This document shows positions 63,661 to 64,000 of a stretch of DNA of 64,000 nt, piece after piece (the stretch's first letter is position 1; the number at the start of each line of letters is the position of its first letter). Origin of the DNA: Flavobacterium sp. N502540 (GTDB lineage Bacteria > Bacteroidota > Bacteroidia > Flavobacteriales > Flavobacteriaceae). The position numbers and the translations under genes are program-made. The notes beneath the pieces were generated by a model, which was given only the letters and a program-made list of their open reading frames with translations, did not search any database and had not been told where the DNA came from. The stretch covers positions 2,728,001 to 2,792,000 of the forward strand of contig NZ_CP110012.1 of the NCBI RefSeq assembly GCF_025947365.1. The letters are read 5' to 3'.

Positions 63661-64000
63661 TTCAAATCTCTGCCTTTTTTAAAGCAGTGGGTGTATTTTA
63701 GGCTTGTTTTTGTGATATTCTGCTTGTAGCAATACGATGTAAATAGGCTAAAAAGAAGTAGCTCTAAGGCGCAGATTCAAAAATAAAAAGAAGTATTTCC
63801 AGGCTTAAATTTGGATTTGTAATAAAAACTTGGGCTTATAGAATATCTAAATTAGAAAAACTTAGGGATATCAGGACAGCGTAAAAATACCCTTTTTTAA
63901 ATAATCTTCAAGTTTGTAAATTATTAATTTTCAGTTACTTAAGTGTTAATTGGTATTTTTAGTTTTTATTTTTAGAAAAAAATAACGTCAGAATTTCCGC
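63661..64000. other. region upstream of the eCIS operon, no gene seen
   Basis: These 340 bases contain no plausible gene. They must hold the eCIS operon promoter if the operon begins at 63615. The sequence is very AT-rich and ends at the window edge, so any divergent gene would start beyond it. Confidence 0.6.
63778..63785 (-). promoter_or_regulatory. possible -7 element of the eCIS operon promoter
   Basis: On the minus strand TATTTTTG (complement of 63785-63778) matches TAnnTTTG, about 165 bases before the first gene. No TTG is found at the right distance upstream, so it may need an activator or be chance. It is the only TAnnTTTG match on this strand between 63661 and 64000. Confidence 0.25.

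Overview
The window looks like chromosomal DNA of a Bacteroidota bacterium, most likely a Flavobacterium or a close relative. The signs are AT-rich coding, starts without Shine-Dalgarno sequences, a SusC/SusD pair, SprB repeats with a type IX secretion (T9SS) C-terminal sorting domain, many short lipoprotein and 'AQ'-type signal peptides, and one near-perfect Bacteroidota promoter (TTG-N19-TAAATTTG).

Region A (1-23749, plus strand) is a block of cell-surface and envelope genes: the end of an FN3-domain protein, a 1718-aa SprB-repeat adhesin, a 1031-aa TANFOR/FN3-like protein with an AT-rich C-terminal half, three small membrane or secreted proteins, and then an array (about 10.3-12.2 kb) in which three orphan protein C-termini ending in a common FYxxA(L/I)KYN pattern each lie directly before a small gene. 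I read this array as decayed toxin-tail/immunity modules of a polymorphic toxin locus. After it come a secreted protein, an IPT/TIG plus BNR lipoprotein, a PKD lipoprotein, an outer-membrane barrel protein and a giant 1549-aa secreted protein, closed by a strong terminator at 23.8 kb.

Region B (24038-31281, plus strand) is a nutrient-uptake locus: promoter, TonB-dependent receptor (SusC), SusD lipoprotein, exported amidohydrolase and TlpA-type thioredoxin protein.

Region C (31309-63615, minus strand) is one long operon-like run encoding a complete extracellular contractile injection system (eCIS), of the Afp/PVC/MAC/AlgoCIS kind. In transcription order: tube/sheath terminator (DUF4255), probable cap adaptor, one long sheath protein, two tube proteins, a 52-aa DUF5908 protein, LysM baseplate protein, VgrG-like spike, PAAR tip, gp25-like protein, two large baseplate wedge proteins, a PKD-containing 1152-aa protein in the place of a fibre gene, a tape measure protein, a nucleotidyltransferase-like protein, a DxD glycosyltransferase-like protein, three DUF4157 proteins that are the best cargo candidates (one with a peptidoglycan-binding domain, one with a Cys/His papain-like C-terminus, one with an HNH-like motif), a lipoprotein between two of them, a TPR protein, an unknown protein and the AAA+ ATPase. 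Most genes abut or overlap by a few bases. No tRNA, rRNA, CRISPR array or insertion sequence was found.
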